Part shown: positions 19,602 through 30,794 of the stretch, piece by piece | Position numbering within the stretch: the stretch's first letter is position 1 | Layout of the letters: every line of letters starts with the position of its first letter | Assembly (NCBI GenBank): GCA_030374765.1 | Contig: JARGXX010000017.1 | Coordinates: 186,001 to 250,000, forward strand | Reading direction: 5' to 3' | Source: Agarophyton chilense | Taxonomy: Eukaryota; Rhodophyta; Florideophyceae; Gracilariales; Gracilariaceae | Length of the DNA stretch: 64,000 bases | The notes under the pieces: generated by a model | What the model saw: the letters and a program-made list of their open reading frames with translations, nothing else | Told to the model about the DNA's origin: nothing | Databases searched by the model: none | Translations under genes and position numbers: made by a program

Positions 19602-20132
19602 ACTCCTAAGTGAGTGCAACGGCTAGGATGAAGTTATGAAGCGGCCCCCCGCAGATAGTCCGTGAGGTGGTATGTTACACGTGGGACATCGGTCTGCCAC
19701 GGTGCATCCGATTCGACCCTTTGTAGGGAAATACCGTATTGCCAACGGCGCATATACTGTAGTGGGTAGCCACGTGGCAAGCATTATCCCGTATTGTAGA
19801 GGGGTTAATCGGCTAACCAAGTTTATATCTAGATATTATTATGTGGGGCGCTCACCCCTTTGCACTGTACTTAAAGCACAGAAGGGAGCGCCGACTCCGA
19901 AGTGAAGGAGACAACAAACGGGTTCACAACTCAGTTGTTCTTTGTTCAGGATTCCTTCACCGGAGATCCGACAAGCTACAACAAGTAGTTATCCGTGCAA
20001 TAGTACGAACCACCTTCATTGGCGAGTGGTGCCTTACAACCCCCATTCTAGCTCGCTAGTGTTGTGCTCTACCACACCTTCCCCTTAGCCGCAAGCACCC
20101 ATTCGGCAGTCGCGAACACTGTCGCCGGTGTC
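19602..20132 (+). repeat. LTR/leader-like arm, right (probable 5' LTR region of chromovirus A)
   Basis: Inverted partner of 18602-19179, lying about 240 bp upstream of the chromovirus A gag ATG. It begins with a TAAGTGAG gag-stop-like junction and ends GGTGTC. Exact LTR ends (TG/CA), target duplication and primer site could not be fixed. Confidence 0.65.
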
Positions 20133-20375
20133 TGCTCTTTTCGTAGAGCGGATACTACAAGTGGTCTCCCCGACTTAGAAACACTGTGGTTCGCTACTCC
20201 AAGTATTTTGCACCAGAAACGTGGAATGGATACCGATCTTTAATTCGAATGGAATACGATCTCGGGAGCGGTTTCCGACCACGTCCAGTGATTACGGAGT
20301 TCCGTAGTTAACTACGCTGTCGTATTCAATTGAAGACCTCAATTATTTCGTCGCCGAACATTGGAATTGTTCGGA

Positions 20376-22405
20376 ATGCCGAAAAAGAAGACCCATTGTA
20401 GTACTGGTGCCCCGGGTCCTTCAGACCCACGCCCACGACCGAGGCTCTCCTCATCTACAGAAGCCGGACAGCGACTATACCGTCAGGCGATGACGAACTA
20501 TCGTTCGGTGACCTATAGACGAGATCTCTCGGATGTACCCATGCCCGTGGGGTTGTCTATTGAACCAACCACGGAGACCGATGGTTCTCATAATGAACCT
20601 ATAGACTAACAGGTCGTAACCCCTGTTGGAGAAAATGATTTACGCGCTCAGGTGTTTAGTCTCAAATTTGAGTCAAATGCCTATCGTGAGCGAATCATGG
20701 AATTGGAATCGCAGATTGCGATCATTACCGAGGAAGTCGAGCGCTTGCGCCGAGAACAAGGCGTACTCGCTCGTCGAGAAGAAAGGTATCCGATGCCCGC
20801 GGTTGTGAGAACCCTGCGAGACGATTTGAACCAGGTAATGGAAAACCATGGTAGTGCTCCGGAGGCTTTACCGGGCCTGACCGTTGACGTGGACGAAATC
20901 ATCACTCGAGTTAACCCTCGTCGGGGCAGCAGTGAATGCGCAGACTACTGCTACCCAAGTCGTGAAAGACGAAAATGAAGTCCCCTTGACGGAAGAGCGA
21001 TCGAGGAGATCTAAGTCAAGACGCCGCAAGAAGCGAAGGTCCAAGCCGGACACGTGTGATTAAGGAAGAAAGGTCATAAGTACAAGCGTTTCAGGCCACT
21101 TCCTTGCACAAATCCGTTGTACCGGAAAGTTCTGTATTACAAGTATTATCGCCTGAAGAGAGGAGGAAAGAAGGGATGGGGTCGCAGAACCGCAAAGGTT
21201 AAGGACCACATTAGGTGGTTGAAGATTGGATTGAATGATATATTCTTTGATGGGAAAACGCCCATTCTCGTTATCGAGTTCCTTACTCGTTTTGTTGCCG
21301 AGGTGGGAAACTTAGAAATGAGTGAACCTCAAGCTTGGGTTTCATTACCACATTTCTTGACGGGTTTTGCTTCCGAGAAATATCGTTCCTTTTGCAGGTC
21401 CCTGACGGCTGACAAAGGAGAGGTGACATCCTGGCCAGAGGCAGTGCAGTACTTACTGCGCAGCTATGCGACATCGAACGCAATCCGACAGGCAATCCAG
21501 GATCTTCGGGATGTGACCTAGAAACCTGGCGAGGGAGAAGCAGAGTACAGCTTGAAGATTAACCGAATGGCCACGCGATGTGGAAACATTCACTCAACGG
21601 AGGACAAGAATACCATTTTCATCGATGGACTCGATCCCAACATCAAGTCTCTGGTGGCTCGGTTTCGAGAAAAGCATGAAAGAACCCCATTTCTGGAGTT
21701 GGTTCAGTTCGCGCAAGCTGAAGGTGACGCGGTAAGAGTTCGCGGAGTTACGCAGGACACCACAACGCTTGATGCATTCAAAGCAGAGGAAAGACACAAA
21801 CAAGCCGCGAAGTCCACTCGAAAGTTGGTCCACCTGGAATCTCCAGTTGACTCTCGAGAGTCGTCGTTCGCTAGACACGATAACCAATCGCAACACGATC
21901 CTATTCACCTTAAGGATTATTGGCACTCATCACTGCCCACAGAGGATCTACTCACTCAGAATCCCAAGAGGAAGTAGCTCTAATGTCTATGGAGGGCCCA
22001 CGCCCAGTACCACGTGCATACATGAAACCCCCGGAAGAAGGATTCAAAAATAGAAGATCTGGATGGGTGGACCCGCGAGTAGCGTCTCTATCAAAACCGA
22101 GGTCGGCAGCACGCCGTGATGCGTTACTATGCTATCTGTGCTATGGCCGTCATCATCTCCCTTCAGATTGTACCCTTCCTGCAAAAGATTTAGTTCGCGT
22201 CCTCACGAATTACGAGACTCTCTCAGAGGAGGAAAGAACCCGAGTGCTGGCTGGTACCTACTGGAAGGGCAAAGGATGGCTTAGCTACCATTCTGGACGT
22301 CAATCTGGAGCTCCAGTGATTCAGAACACTGAAGCACCACAGGCTAATTCGCAAGTAGGAAGCAACGCCCCGAGGGCGAACGACCCGCCTCAGTCAGGAA
22401 ACTAA
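20376..22405 (+). pseudogene. Chromovirus A gag
   Basis: From the ATG at 20376. First ~78 residues are basic and Pro/Ser-rich, to a stop at 20607. Then a coiled-coil region (about 20652-20850: E-R-I-M-E-L-E-S-Q-I-A-I-I-T-E-E-V-E-R-L) and a capsid-like region at 21117-21750 with W-V-S-L-P-H-F-L...A-V-Q-Y-L-L and G-E-A-E-Y-S-L-K-I-N...F-I-D-G-L-D-P. The CCHC knuckle C-Y-L-C-Y-G-R-H-H-L-P-S-D-C lies near 22132-22173, and the product ends at the TAA in 22403-22405. Several stops (20607, about 20976, 21519) and frame changes break it. Gag would form the particle; the knuckle binds RNA. Confidence 0.8.
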
Positions 22406-22612
22406 GTGAGGGAACCTCTAGGGGGTCGGCCCTCTTCCATCGCGTAGAGCCGACAAGGGAGTACTCGCCTCCTTGTTCCAGCGTTGGAGAGGACTCATCA
22501 TATTCCGTCGAGCAGATTGGATCCGTTTGTCGGAAATCGAGTATAGTTTGACTGTGAACTCAAGCGTCCTCGGAGACGTTATACTTTTCCGTCGAAACGG
22601 GAGAACTTTATT

Positions 22613-23014
22613 ATGATAATGCAGAAGAGGAACTATAATGTTTATGCTGACAGCGGTTTGGACAAAAATTTCTTGACCCGCCGCCTGACAGGTCTTGACA
22701 CAGGCGCCGGACCGATCTTTTTTCGGATATCCGAACTAGGACCCACCAATCAGGAACAAATTCGTTACCGTCCGTTGCCGGATATCCGAGATGCTAGTAG
22801 GAATGCAGTGGGAACACTTGAAACAGTGAAGTTGCTCGTTCGACTCGGACACCTTCTAGTGAAGGTGACGTTTACTGTCTGCAATTCACTGGCCGCACCA
22901 GTTGTTCTGGGATGTGATTATTGTGACATGTTTGTCAAAGCAATCCGCCCTCGGAGTCGACTAATCACGTTAGATGATGGCTCGACATTGCCAATAGTGA
23001 GAAGACCACTATGA
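22613..23014 (+). pseudogene. Chromovirus A aspartic protease
   Basis: A 133-codon frame containing L-D-T-G-A-G-P (active Asp near 22700) and, 60 residues on, the A-A-P-V-V-L-G-C-D-Y flap/C-terminal block (L-G-x-D-x pattern) of retropepsins. The minus-strand chromovirus has the same L-D-T-G-A-G-P. Would cleave the Gag-Pol polyprotein. The 200 bp before it and the 330 bp after it contain stops and no extra domain. Confidence 0.8.
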
Positions 23015-23341
23015 AGAGTCCCTACAGCTGCTCCACTTCAACCCTCAATGGAATACGAGTTGGCTCGTGGTCGTACATGACCAAAGATTCGTGTATCGAA
23101 ACCTCCAGTGTTAAAAGCTCAATCTCAAACCTGGGTACAAGTGATAACACAACGACACGTTCTCGTGGTAATCCAGCCTAATGCTGCGATGTACGACCAT
23201 CGAGGACTTCTCGCAGCGAATGGAATTGCCCAAGTTTAACTGGACCAACCCTTCCGAATACTCATTAGTAACTTTACCTATAATGATTATCATTTAACGA
23301 GGAATCAGATCGTTGCAGCTGCTCTACTGCACCCAATTGCA

Positions 23342-24540
23342 GTGGTTCCGACTCATGTCTCTGCCGCAGAAGTGCTAGGCTTTTCTGAAGTGTCAGACGA
23401 ATCAAATGGCGCATCTAAATGTCCCACAGAGCAGTCACATCCGACCGAAAAACAGAGGGACCCATACAAGCTGGTAGAAGAACTAGTTCTCGAGAATGTT
23501 CCCGAAGGATATAAGGAAAGAATCAAACAAATGTTGAAAAAGTATGTCTCTATTTGGAATGGAAAATTAGGAGAGATCTCCGCTACAGAATATCATATTG
23601 ATGTTATTCTGGTATCTCGTCCCATTTCTCAGCCACCGTACAGAGTAGGACCGCCAACTCGTCAGATCGAGTAGGAAAATGTTTCCAAGATGCTCGAAAC
23701 AGGAGTAATAGAAGCAAAACAATCTTCTTGGGCTTCACGTGTGGTGTTAGTCCCAAAACCTGATGGTTATTTGCGATTCTGTCTCGACTTCCAGAAACTC
23801 AACGCAGTTACGATACGGGATACCCATCAATTGCCTCGCATGGACGAGTGTATAGACAGCTTAGGCAATGCGAACGTGTTCAACACGCTTGACGCCAACA
23901 CTGGCTATTGGCAGGTTCCTGTAGCCAAACAAGATCAGAATAAGACTGCATTTGTGTCACACGCTGGAATATACCGTTTCAAGCGGATGCCCTTTGGACT
24001 CAACAACGCTCCGGCAACTTTCCAGCGCGCCCTGAAAATATGACTCTCGCAGTTTAAATGGAAAACATGTCTAGTCTACTTGGAGGATGTCATTTTCTTT
24101 TCTCAAGATATGGAAAGTCATATGCGACATGTGGAGGAGATCTTCAAAGCGTTGGTGACAACAGGTATAACTTTGAAGTTCAAGAAATGCTAATGGTTCG
24201 CTAATACTGTGAAGTATTTGGGCCACATATTTAAGCCTGGTCAGCTTGCAATTAATGAAGCTCAGACAGCTGCAGTCCGCGAATGGCAACCACCGTCCAC
24301 ACAGAGCCAATTGAGATCCTTCCTTGGATTATGTAACGTGTACAGATGATTCATATCGCGCCACTCGCACATTGCAGCTCCATTTAACGCATTGTTGCCT
24401 AAGGAACAGCCTGTTAAGCTCGAGGAATTCAGACCTGCCAAACACGAAGCCTTCAAGACTTTAAAGACAAAACTCGTCACAGCACCAATCTTGGCCTTGC
24501 CAAAATGTAACCTACCCTATTCTTCAGATACGACTCCAGT
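23342..24540 (+). pseudogene. Chromovirus A reverse transcriptase, Y-L-E-D catalytic box
   Basis: Linker, then K-M-L-E-T-G-V-I-E...S-S-W-A-S-R-V-V-L-V-P-K-P-D-G, R-F-C-L-D-F-Q-K-L-N-A-V-T-I-R-D, first catalytic Asp in T-L-D-A-N-T-G-Y-W-Q (about 23888-23917), R-M-P-F-G-L-N-N-A-P-A-T-F-Q. The box that should be Y-x-D-D reads V-Y-L-E-D-V-I-F-F-S (24075-24104). Thumb V-K-Y-L-G-H and S-F-L-G-L-C-N-V-Y follow. Stops at 23672, about 24042, about 24190 and 24346 disable it; the one at 24346 is TGA where Arg (CGA) is usual. Confidence 0.88.
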
Positions 24541-24933
24541 GAGTATCTGGTAGGGTGTGCCCTTTTTCAGACCCATCTGGACGGTCAGAGGAAACCATTC
24601 GGTTATTGCTCACGAACGCTGAACGCTGCAAAGAAGAATTACTCCGTATCAGAAAAGGAATGCCTTGCGGTAGTGTGGTCGCTTCCTACTTTACGACCCT
24701 ATCTCCAGGGGGAAACGTGTACCATCCATACGGATCGTTCGTCCCTAAGATGGTTGTTATCAATAACAGACACCTGCGGGAGATTAACACGCTGGCGCTT
24801 ACGCCGATCTGAATTCGATTTCGAAGTTAAATATAAGAAGGGGCTGGCTAAGGTACAGGCCGACGCTTTATCGCAATTGGAAACTTTAGGGGAAACCCAA
24901 GGAGAAATCGATGACGATTTACCGTGTTTCTAA
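24541..24933 (+). pseudogene. Chromovirus A RNase H
   Basis: Reads, over two frames, the block G-Y-C-S-R-T-L-N-A-A-K-K-N-Y-S-V-S-E-K-E-C-L-A-V-V-W-S-L, then T-I-H-T-D-R-S-S-L-R-W-L-L (24717-24755), R-L-T-R-W-R-L-R-R-S-E-F-D-F-E-V-K-Y-K-K-G and Q-A-D-A-L-S-Q-L ending near 24930. The usual D-H in the H-T-D-H-x-x-L-x-W element is D-R here. Confidence 0.8.
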
Positions 24934-24939
24934 ACGGAG

Positions 24940-26871
24940 ATGAACAACGATGAAACGCTACTTGAAGATCAAGAAGATGAAGGGGATTACTCCAAATTGG
25001 ACCCTCTCATGGCAGCCCATGGAACTGAACCTCCTGATCAACTCGCACGTATCTCGATCACTGAGATCTGCAATGAGCAACTCACAGATAACTTCTGTAC
25101 AACGATACGCTCTCGTCTTAACGGGTGGGAGGATTTACCCTTTTCGCTCGATTCACGAGGTATATTGCTCAGATATGTCGAGAAGCATGATCAGATCGTG
25201 GTTCCGCACGCTTTGAAGAATCTTGTACTCTACCTTGCCCATGATGCGAAGCTATCTGGACACCCAGGAGGAACAAGGTTGTTTATGACCCTAAGAAGGG
25301 ACTTCGACTGGCCAAAGTTGGCTATGGACTGCCATGCTACGGTAAAGCTATGCCGAACGTGTGCGATGAATCGCGTGAAACTCTATAAGAAGAGGAAAAA
25401 GATGACTCTATTCCCGGCGAGGCCGCCTCTACAATTCGTCAGCATTGACATACTTGGAGAGCTGATTCGTTCCAATCAAGGATATCGCGATCTATTGGTA
25501 ATTACGGATCGATTCGCCAACCTTGTACGGACTTTACTGTTAAAGAGGATAAACGCCTCGGTGATGGCTCAGGCTTTCATCAAACACTGAGTATCTGTGT
25601 ACGGGCCGCCGGAAGTGCTGCTATCAGATGATGGAAAACAGTTTATCGCTAAGTTCTTTCAGAACATATGCCGAATAATGGGCATCAAGAACGTGTTTAC
25701 CACGACCTATCATTCACAGTGTAATGGTCAGGTGGAACGCTACAACCGTACGTTATTAGCCGCTCTTCGGCATTACATAGCGGATCACCCGAAGGAGTAG
25801 AACATGTATACAGGCACACTCTGTTATGCTTACAACACGCAAGTGCATACGTCTACCAAAGCGGTTCCTTTTGATCTCGTGATATCACGAAGCCCACCTT
25901 CACTGCCTATGAGGTTGGATGAAGTCGAGGAAGACAAACCGACACCGGCGAAGAACCTTCTGAGGTGGAGATACGACCTGAGGATAAGAACAGAGCAAGC
26001 GGCTCGAGAATTGGCGAAAACGCAATCGCGGCGTTACAAACGGAATTCGGACGCCGGACGTCGAAGACAGTTTTCAGATCTCAGGGTAAAAGGATACGCG
26101 TTTGTGTGCGTGGAACGCCTTGAAAAGCAGGATGGGCCCTGTCACAAATTGCTACCGGTAGCATCCGGACCTTTAAAGATAATGGAGCTCACCGATGACA
26201 CGGTAGTCATGAAGACAGGAAAGGACGTTGAACGATTTTCGCGCGATCGCGTTGAAACCGCACCAGACATCTCGGAACCACCGGAAGCTGGGAAAGGAAG
26301 CGCTGTTTATCAGCAGGAACGGGAGCTACCCGTCGAATCAGACGATCCGCCTCCCGTGGCACACGGCGCTGACACGGCTCGGGATCTCCTGCTGCGCGGC
26401 AGTACAGTGCCATTCCACGGCAAGTCTCTGAAAAATCTAAATAAGACCCGTGGAAAGAGCCAGCACTCTGGCATGACCACAGTACCTGAAGACGGGAAAG
26501 ATATTTTCAAATTGGGTCCAATTAAATCCGGTCCAGATGCGGCTGCACACACGCAATTACCCTTTCAGGTTGAACCGTCAAGTAGAACGCCACTGGCTGA
26601 GCGATCGCACCCGTCAGCCAACCAAAGCGAAGAAGGCGAAGATGAGGCTAAACCTCCATTTGTGGTGGATGCACCTCCAGCCGAACCTTCGGTGAAGAAG
26701 CCCAGTTTGGTTCAGGACCCTAAGAAGGACAGAAAGAAAACGCAACTTGAAGGAGAAAGAAGAACTGTAGATCCGACGACAAAGCAGTCAGAACCCGAGA
26801 ACGGCACCACAATGCCACAAAAAGACCTCAGCTGCCCGAACAGACTATGCAGGTTCAACCTGAAGATATAG
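24940..26871 (+). pseudogene. Chromovirus A integrase, near-complete
   Basis: One frame with only two stops. Zinc finger H-D-A-K-L-S-G-H...C-R-T-C-A (about 25234-25365), first Asp in F-V-S-I-D-I-L-G-E (about 25436-25462), second Asp in L-L-S-D-D-G-K-Q-F-I (about 25618-25647), Glu in N-G-Q-V-E-R-Y-N-R (about 25723-25749). The C-terminal domain follows (A-F-V-C-V-E-R-L...L-P-V-A-S-G-P-L-K-I-M-E at 26098-26190) and a long acidic/Pro-rich tail. Both stops (TGA 25588, TAG 25798) stand where relatives have Trp and are one G-to-A change from TGG. Confidence 0.9.
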
Positions 26872-27251
26872 GGAGTTCCCAAGCGCTCCTTCGGGAGGTT
26901 CAAGGAAACGACAACGTTGTTACATCCCGTCAGAATCCAACGCGTTCGTTTGTCAGACGGTATAAACCGGTGAACCGGAACCTAGCGCCCTCCGCCGAAA
27001 CCTCGGGAAATGCCCAGGAATACGTCATAGATCGCATCATCGATCACGGCGAAGACGAAGACACCCACATACTACTGTATTGTATTCGTTGGTACTGTTT
27101 TACTCCGGAAGCGGATACTTGGGAACCTATAACTCATATCCCGCGCTCGCAGGGTGTGCGGTATCATCGTCACATTCGACTACCATTTTTTCCTGAGATC
27201 GATACCGCGATAATGGGCTTTCTAGAAACGATTTCGCGGAGCGACTGGTAA
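26847..27251 (+). pseudogene. Chromodomain module of chromovirus A
   Basis: Overlaps the integrase tail in another frame. Residues from about 27022 read Y-V-I-D-R-I-I-D-H, a short Glu/Asp linker, I-L-L-Y-C-I-R-W-Y, then E-A-D-T-W-E-P-I-T-H-I, the aromatic-cage layout of a chromodomain. Such modules direct integration to chromatin with particular histone marks, and they define chromoviruses. The frame change from the integrase may be a decay mutation near 26850. Confidence 0.85.
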
Positions 27252-27367
27252 TCCCGTTTCCCTTCAGAAGAAGGATGTGAAGAAGAAGACGAGAAGACTC
27301 GACAAGAAAAAGTACTTAAGGAAACGTGAAGTATCGGAAACAGAAGAATATGGTTTATATTATCGCG

Positions 27368-28516
27368 TCAAGAGTGTTGACGACATCTAAAGTCGGTCAA
27401 AGAACTTACCCGCTGGTATAATGATTCAGCATGGCGGTAAGCGCAGCACGATCGCCTTGCAGCTGTGTTTCGTGGAAACCCGCGTCTTAAGAGGAATTGT
27501 CTCAACGGTGCCAAAAAGGGATCCTCCGCATCGCTCGATTGTTGACCGAACCTATGATAGTATCCCATCGACGTATTGACACCCGATTTCGTAGCCGTTG
27601 GTGGCAAAGTAACCGTCACAGGTGCAGTACCAGATAGTTCAGATTCATCCTCGAAATCGAGTTCTGCATCAGCACCTGGAGCTTCTTCATACTTCTGATC
27701 TGCAAACTTGGAAGGTGTTGACTCGTACACATATCCAGTACGCTGATTTGAAGGGAACTCCCTAGGATTTTCACGAAGGTCACAAGCCTGATCGGACGTG
27801 ATTATCTGGCTGGTCCAGGGATTGTACCATACAAAATCTCCAGCATTAGCTGTGCGTCCCGGCGAGTGATCTTGATGACGCACCATTGTGCCTCTAGCTG
27901 ATTGCTCCAATGGATCCCCATACCATTGGATACTGTCGATGAAGTTTACCAAGAGTAGGAATTCGTCATAATTGGCACGTTACCCCAACACAAGGGAAAG
28001 ATCGAGTTGTCTCGCATATCTCCGCGCTGCTGGTGACTTGTGCCAAAAACGACAGGTATCGTATGCATCCCAGTGGATATACGCTGCCATCTTGGTGATG
28101 AACTCGGAGAAAACGACCGCCCAGTATCCCGAGAACGGGTCGTTAATCAACGCGGAACCGATATAGGTTATGGCAGGAGGAAGCTCGACCGGACATCCAC
28201 GAGGGCTCTCAATCTCCGCCCAGTGTTCTGGCAGAGCGACATAGCGTCCGACGCGAGCATTCCGCCTAATTCGATCATTTTCGATCATTTGGTATGTAGC
28301 CAGGCATCCCAAGCGGGACCTCGTACGTCGTTCCCAACGAGGATAATCCAAATATGAAATGTCTCTCTTGTGGAGGAAGCGGAAGTGCGCACGGAGCAAG
28401 GGCCGGCGAAAGCAGAGTGCCGCCTCACGTACATATCGTAAGCCGCGCCATTCGTCGACGTCGACTTCGTGTAAGGTCTCGATATACGAGTACCCTTTGC
28501 CATTCGTGCGAGCCAT
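27368..28516 (-). pseudogene. Unknown gene tail-to-tail with chromovirus A pol
   Basis: Minus-strand frame of 382 codons from ATG 28516 (in-frame TGA just upstream), with a single TAA at 27980-27982; the two long halves are in the same frame, so it looks like one recently broken gene. Features: Arg-rich first 120 residues, a hydrophobic stretch W-A-V-V-F-S-E-F-I-T-K ending in a W-D pair (about 28130-28055), and an acidic C-terminal third. No known domain recognised. Its stop is 116 bp from the chromodomain stop. Chromovirus B has an unknown gene in the mirror position (47667-49912) with a similar W-A...K...W-D patch. It could be an antisense accessory gene of the chromoviruses or a piece of another element; just upstream (28553) lies copia RNase H on the same strand. 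Confidence 0.5.
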
Positions 28517-28552
28517 CCAGGGATCCAGATTTCAATCTCCAGTGAGAACGAC

Positions 28553-29023
28553 CGTGCTAGTGGTACGAATGTGTCCCTGAGAAGTTTGATTACCCATGTA
28601 GTATGTCTCTTTGCCGCTGTGGCAGATAAATATTTTGCCTATGTCGTGGAAAGGGCTGCTATGTTTTTCTATTGTGAAGCCCACGATACTGGGGTAAACC
28701 GTATATATTGAAGTTCTCCGGTAACGAACTTGCGGTTCTTTCCGTTCGCCAAGACCGTATCACTGTATACCTGAAAGCGTGTTTTTGAACGCTGATGATG
28801 CTTCGGTTTGAAGAAGAAGAAACCGTGCGATTTCGTGCCTTGGAGATACTGTAACAGGCATGCAAGAGCTTGTTGGTGGTGTTTTTGAGGGTTTGCAAAA
28901 AGCTGTGCTAATCTATTGGTTTCGTGTTCTCTATCGGCGAGGGTTGTCTCTTATGTATCCACTTTCCTCAACGATTTGATGGTAACGCGAGGCTTCTATG
29001 GGTGTGCGGGTCTTGGTTTTCGG
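28553..29023 (-). pseudogene. Copia B RT end and RNase H
   Basis: Minus strand. Y-L-Q-G-T-K-S-H-G-F, Y-S-D-T...A-N-G-K-N-R-K-F-V-T-G and P-V-S-W-A-S...A-A-L-S-T-T can be read with stops and shifts, matching the copia RNase H at 14766-15490 block for block. It breaks off at about 28553 with no 3' LTR, next to the chromovirus A accessory gene. Confidence 0.75.
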
Positions 29024-29860
29024 TTATTGATCGAGTGATTTCAGGGTATTGTATGGTGTAAGTCTGAAATTGCAGTCATGCATGCAGGTTTGTTGCATAA
29101 GTGAGTCAATTGAATCTGGTTGGGCTACGTGAATGCCGTCGTGAGACCTCGTTAGTGTCCAATTGAGAAATCGAGTACGAAAACCTTGGCGTTCGATTTT
29201 GTATTTGCCTAGGAGTTTGAGGTATAGTTCGTCCAAAAGGGATTCATTCGATACCAGAACCAGGAACTCGTCTATCGTCGGGCTTAAGATTATGAAACCG
29301 TTCGTGGTGTGACGTGTGTATAAACAGGGGTCGTGTTCCGAGCTTACGCATTGCAGTGGGTCGATGTATTTTTAGAGACCGTGGTTGTAATAATATGCAG
29401 CCGGTGGGGATCCGTAGATGTTGCCGACGAGACGGCCGTACGTGCTTGTGTGTGGACCTATGCCATCGAAATCTGGCATCTGTTTGGCGTAGACTGGGCG
29501 GTCGTGTTCATTTCGTTCGTGCAGGTACGACGATTTCATGTAGAAGTGTTCGAGCGGGATGTCTAGTGCCCCATGTAGAGCGAATAGTATGCGTGGTGTG
29601 GTGCGGTATGCTGTGTAGGTGGTTGTGTATTTGGGATCAAAATGTAGGCCGGGTTTCATTATGTCCCGTTGCATATGCAACGGGCTTTTCTTTGGACGAT
29701 GTTTCCTTGGGCTGCTCTTGCATTGGTATAGAATCATGAGCGGTATTAGGGCTTCCGGAGATGTTTTGAAGTCAAAAGGTAGCAAAGAGATGCTGTTGTA
29801 GACGTCTAAGTTACGTAGTTCTTCGTCATGGGCTGTTTTCCATTTGGTTGCGTCTGGCAA
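29024..29860 (-). pseudogene. Copia B reverse transcriptase, T-I-D-E catalytic box
   Basis: Blocks W-K-T-A-H-D-E-E-L (about 29840), R-D-I-M-K-P-G-L-H-F, H-F-Y-M-K-S-S-Y-L-H (the first catalytic Asp replaced by Tyr), R-P-V-Y-A-K-Q-M-P-D-F, Y-G-S-P-P-A-A-Y-Y, and T-I-D-E-F-L-V-L (about 29277-29254) in place of Y-V-D-D. Then a continuous stretch through R-F-L-N-W-T-L-T and N-F-R-L-T-P-Y, showing the uninterrupted version of the site where the solo LTR entered copia A. About two-thirds identical to copia A in protein by eye. Confidence 0.85.
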
Positions 29861-30050
29861 TTGGCGTGCTTGGAAGAGATTGGCTGGGGGTCTGGTGTCG
29901 TGTTAGGTATGTGTTGGGATGGGTTTCGTGTACTTGGTTCGTGCCTTGAACGCTGTCGTTGTGAGTGTGGGGGCTTTGTGTCTTTTTGCTACGGATAGAA
30001 AACGTCTGCTCTAATTTGTTGATGTGAATCGTCCTTGAGATTAAGGATGA

Positions 30051-30739
30051 CTATGTGAGTGACGGAAGTGGCATATAAATACAGTGCTGGCTCCGCTTGT
30101 GGTTGCAGTTTTTTCTTTGGTGAATGCTCGAGGATCGTGCCCAGTTGCTGGAATGTGATTCAGTACATATGTGATATGGGGAGGTTTTCATAGTGGTGTA
30201 ATGCCTGAAGTTGTATTTGAATATCGTATATCGGTCTTTTTCTTCCCAGAATGCGTCATCTAGGTCTGCGATGTTGATTAGGGCTCTGGCTGAATCCATT
30301 GTTGTTCTTTTGAGTCGTACGGCGATTCCGTTCTCCTGCGGGAGGGGGGGGGGAGTAAACGGTGATGTATTTTGTACTTGTTGTAGGTGTGCTGCATCTC
30401 GGTGGAAACGTATTATTTCGCGTTGTCGCTTCGGAAGTCGCTTAGAGAGTGTTTCATATTGTGCTGGATGTGATAGAGAATTCGGTCAGTATGTTGTGGG
30501 ATGTCTTTTATGTCTTTGATGAAGTGGGCAATGACCAATTTGGTTGTTGCGCATAGTATGAGAAGAAATTGGTTGTTTCCGTTAGTTGATGGTGTCGTAA
30601 TGGGGCCACATGTATCTGAACTGACGTAGGCTCCTGTTTCATATTTGTGAGATTTGCATTTGTGCGGTGCTGGTTTTGTTTTGGTGGGGGCGCATACACT
30701 GCACGTGACCTGGATGGTGGCTGGAATATTAGAGGGCAT
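30051..30739 (-). pseudogene. Copia B integrase
   Basis: Minus strand: S-S-D-T-C-G-P-I (first Asp), N-N-Q-F-L-L-I-L-C-A, H-F-I-K-D-I-K-D-I-P, F-R-S-D-N-A-K (second Asp), and after a shift A-R-A-L-I...W-E-E-K-D...F-K-Y-N with T-S-P-Y-H. The Glu-bearing A-x-R block survives only in pieces around 30290-30360, where a G-run (30343-30352) has disturbed the frame. Confidence 0.8.
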
Positions 30740-30794
30740 ATTGGGGATTAGTAGCCGATTAGATGTGAGTGCTAGTTTCCGTAAGTAGGAATGG

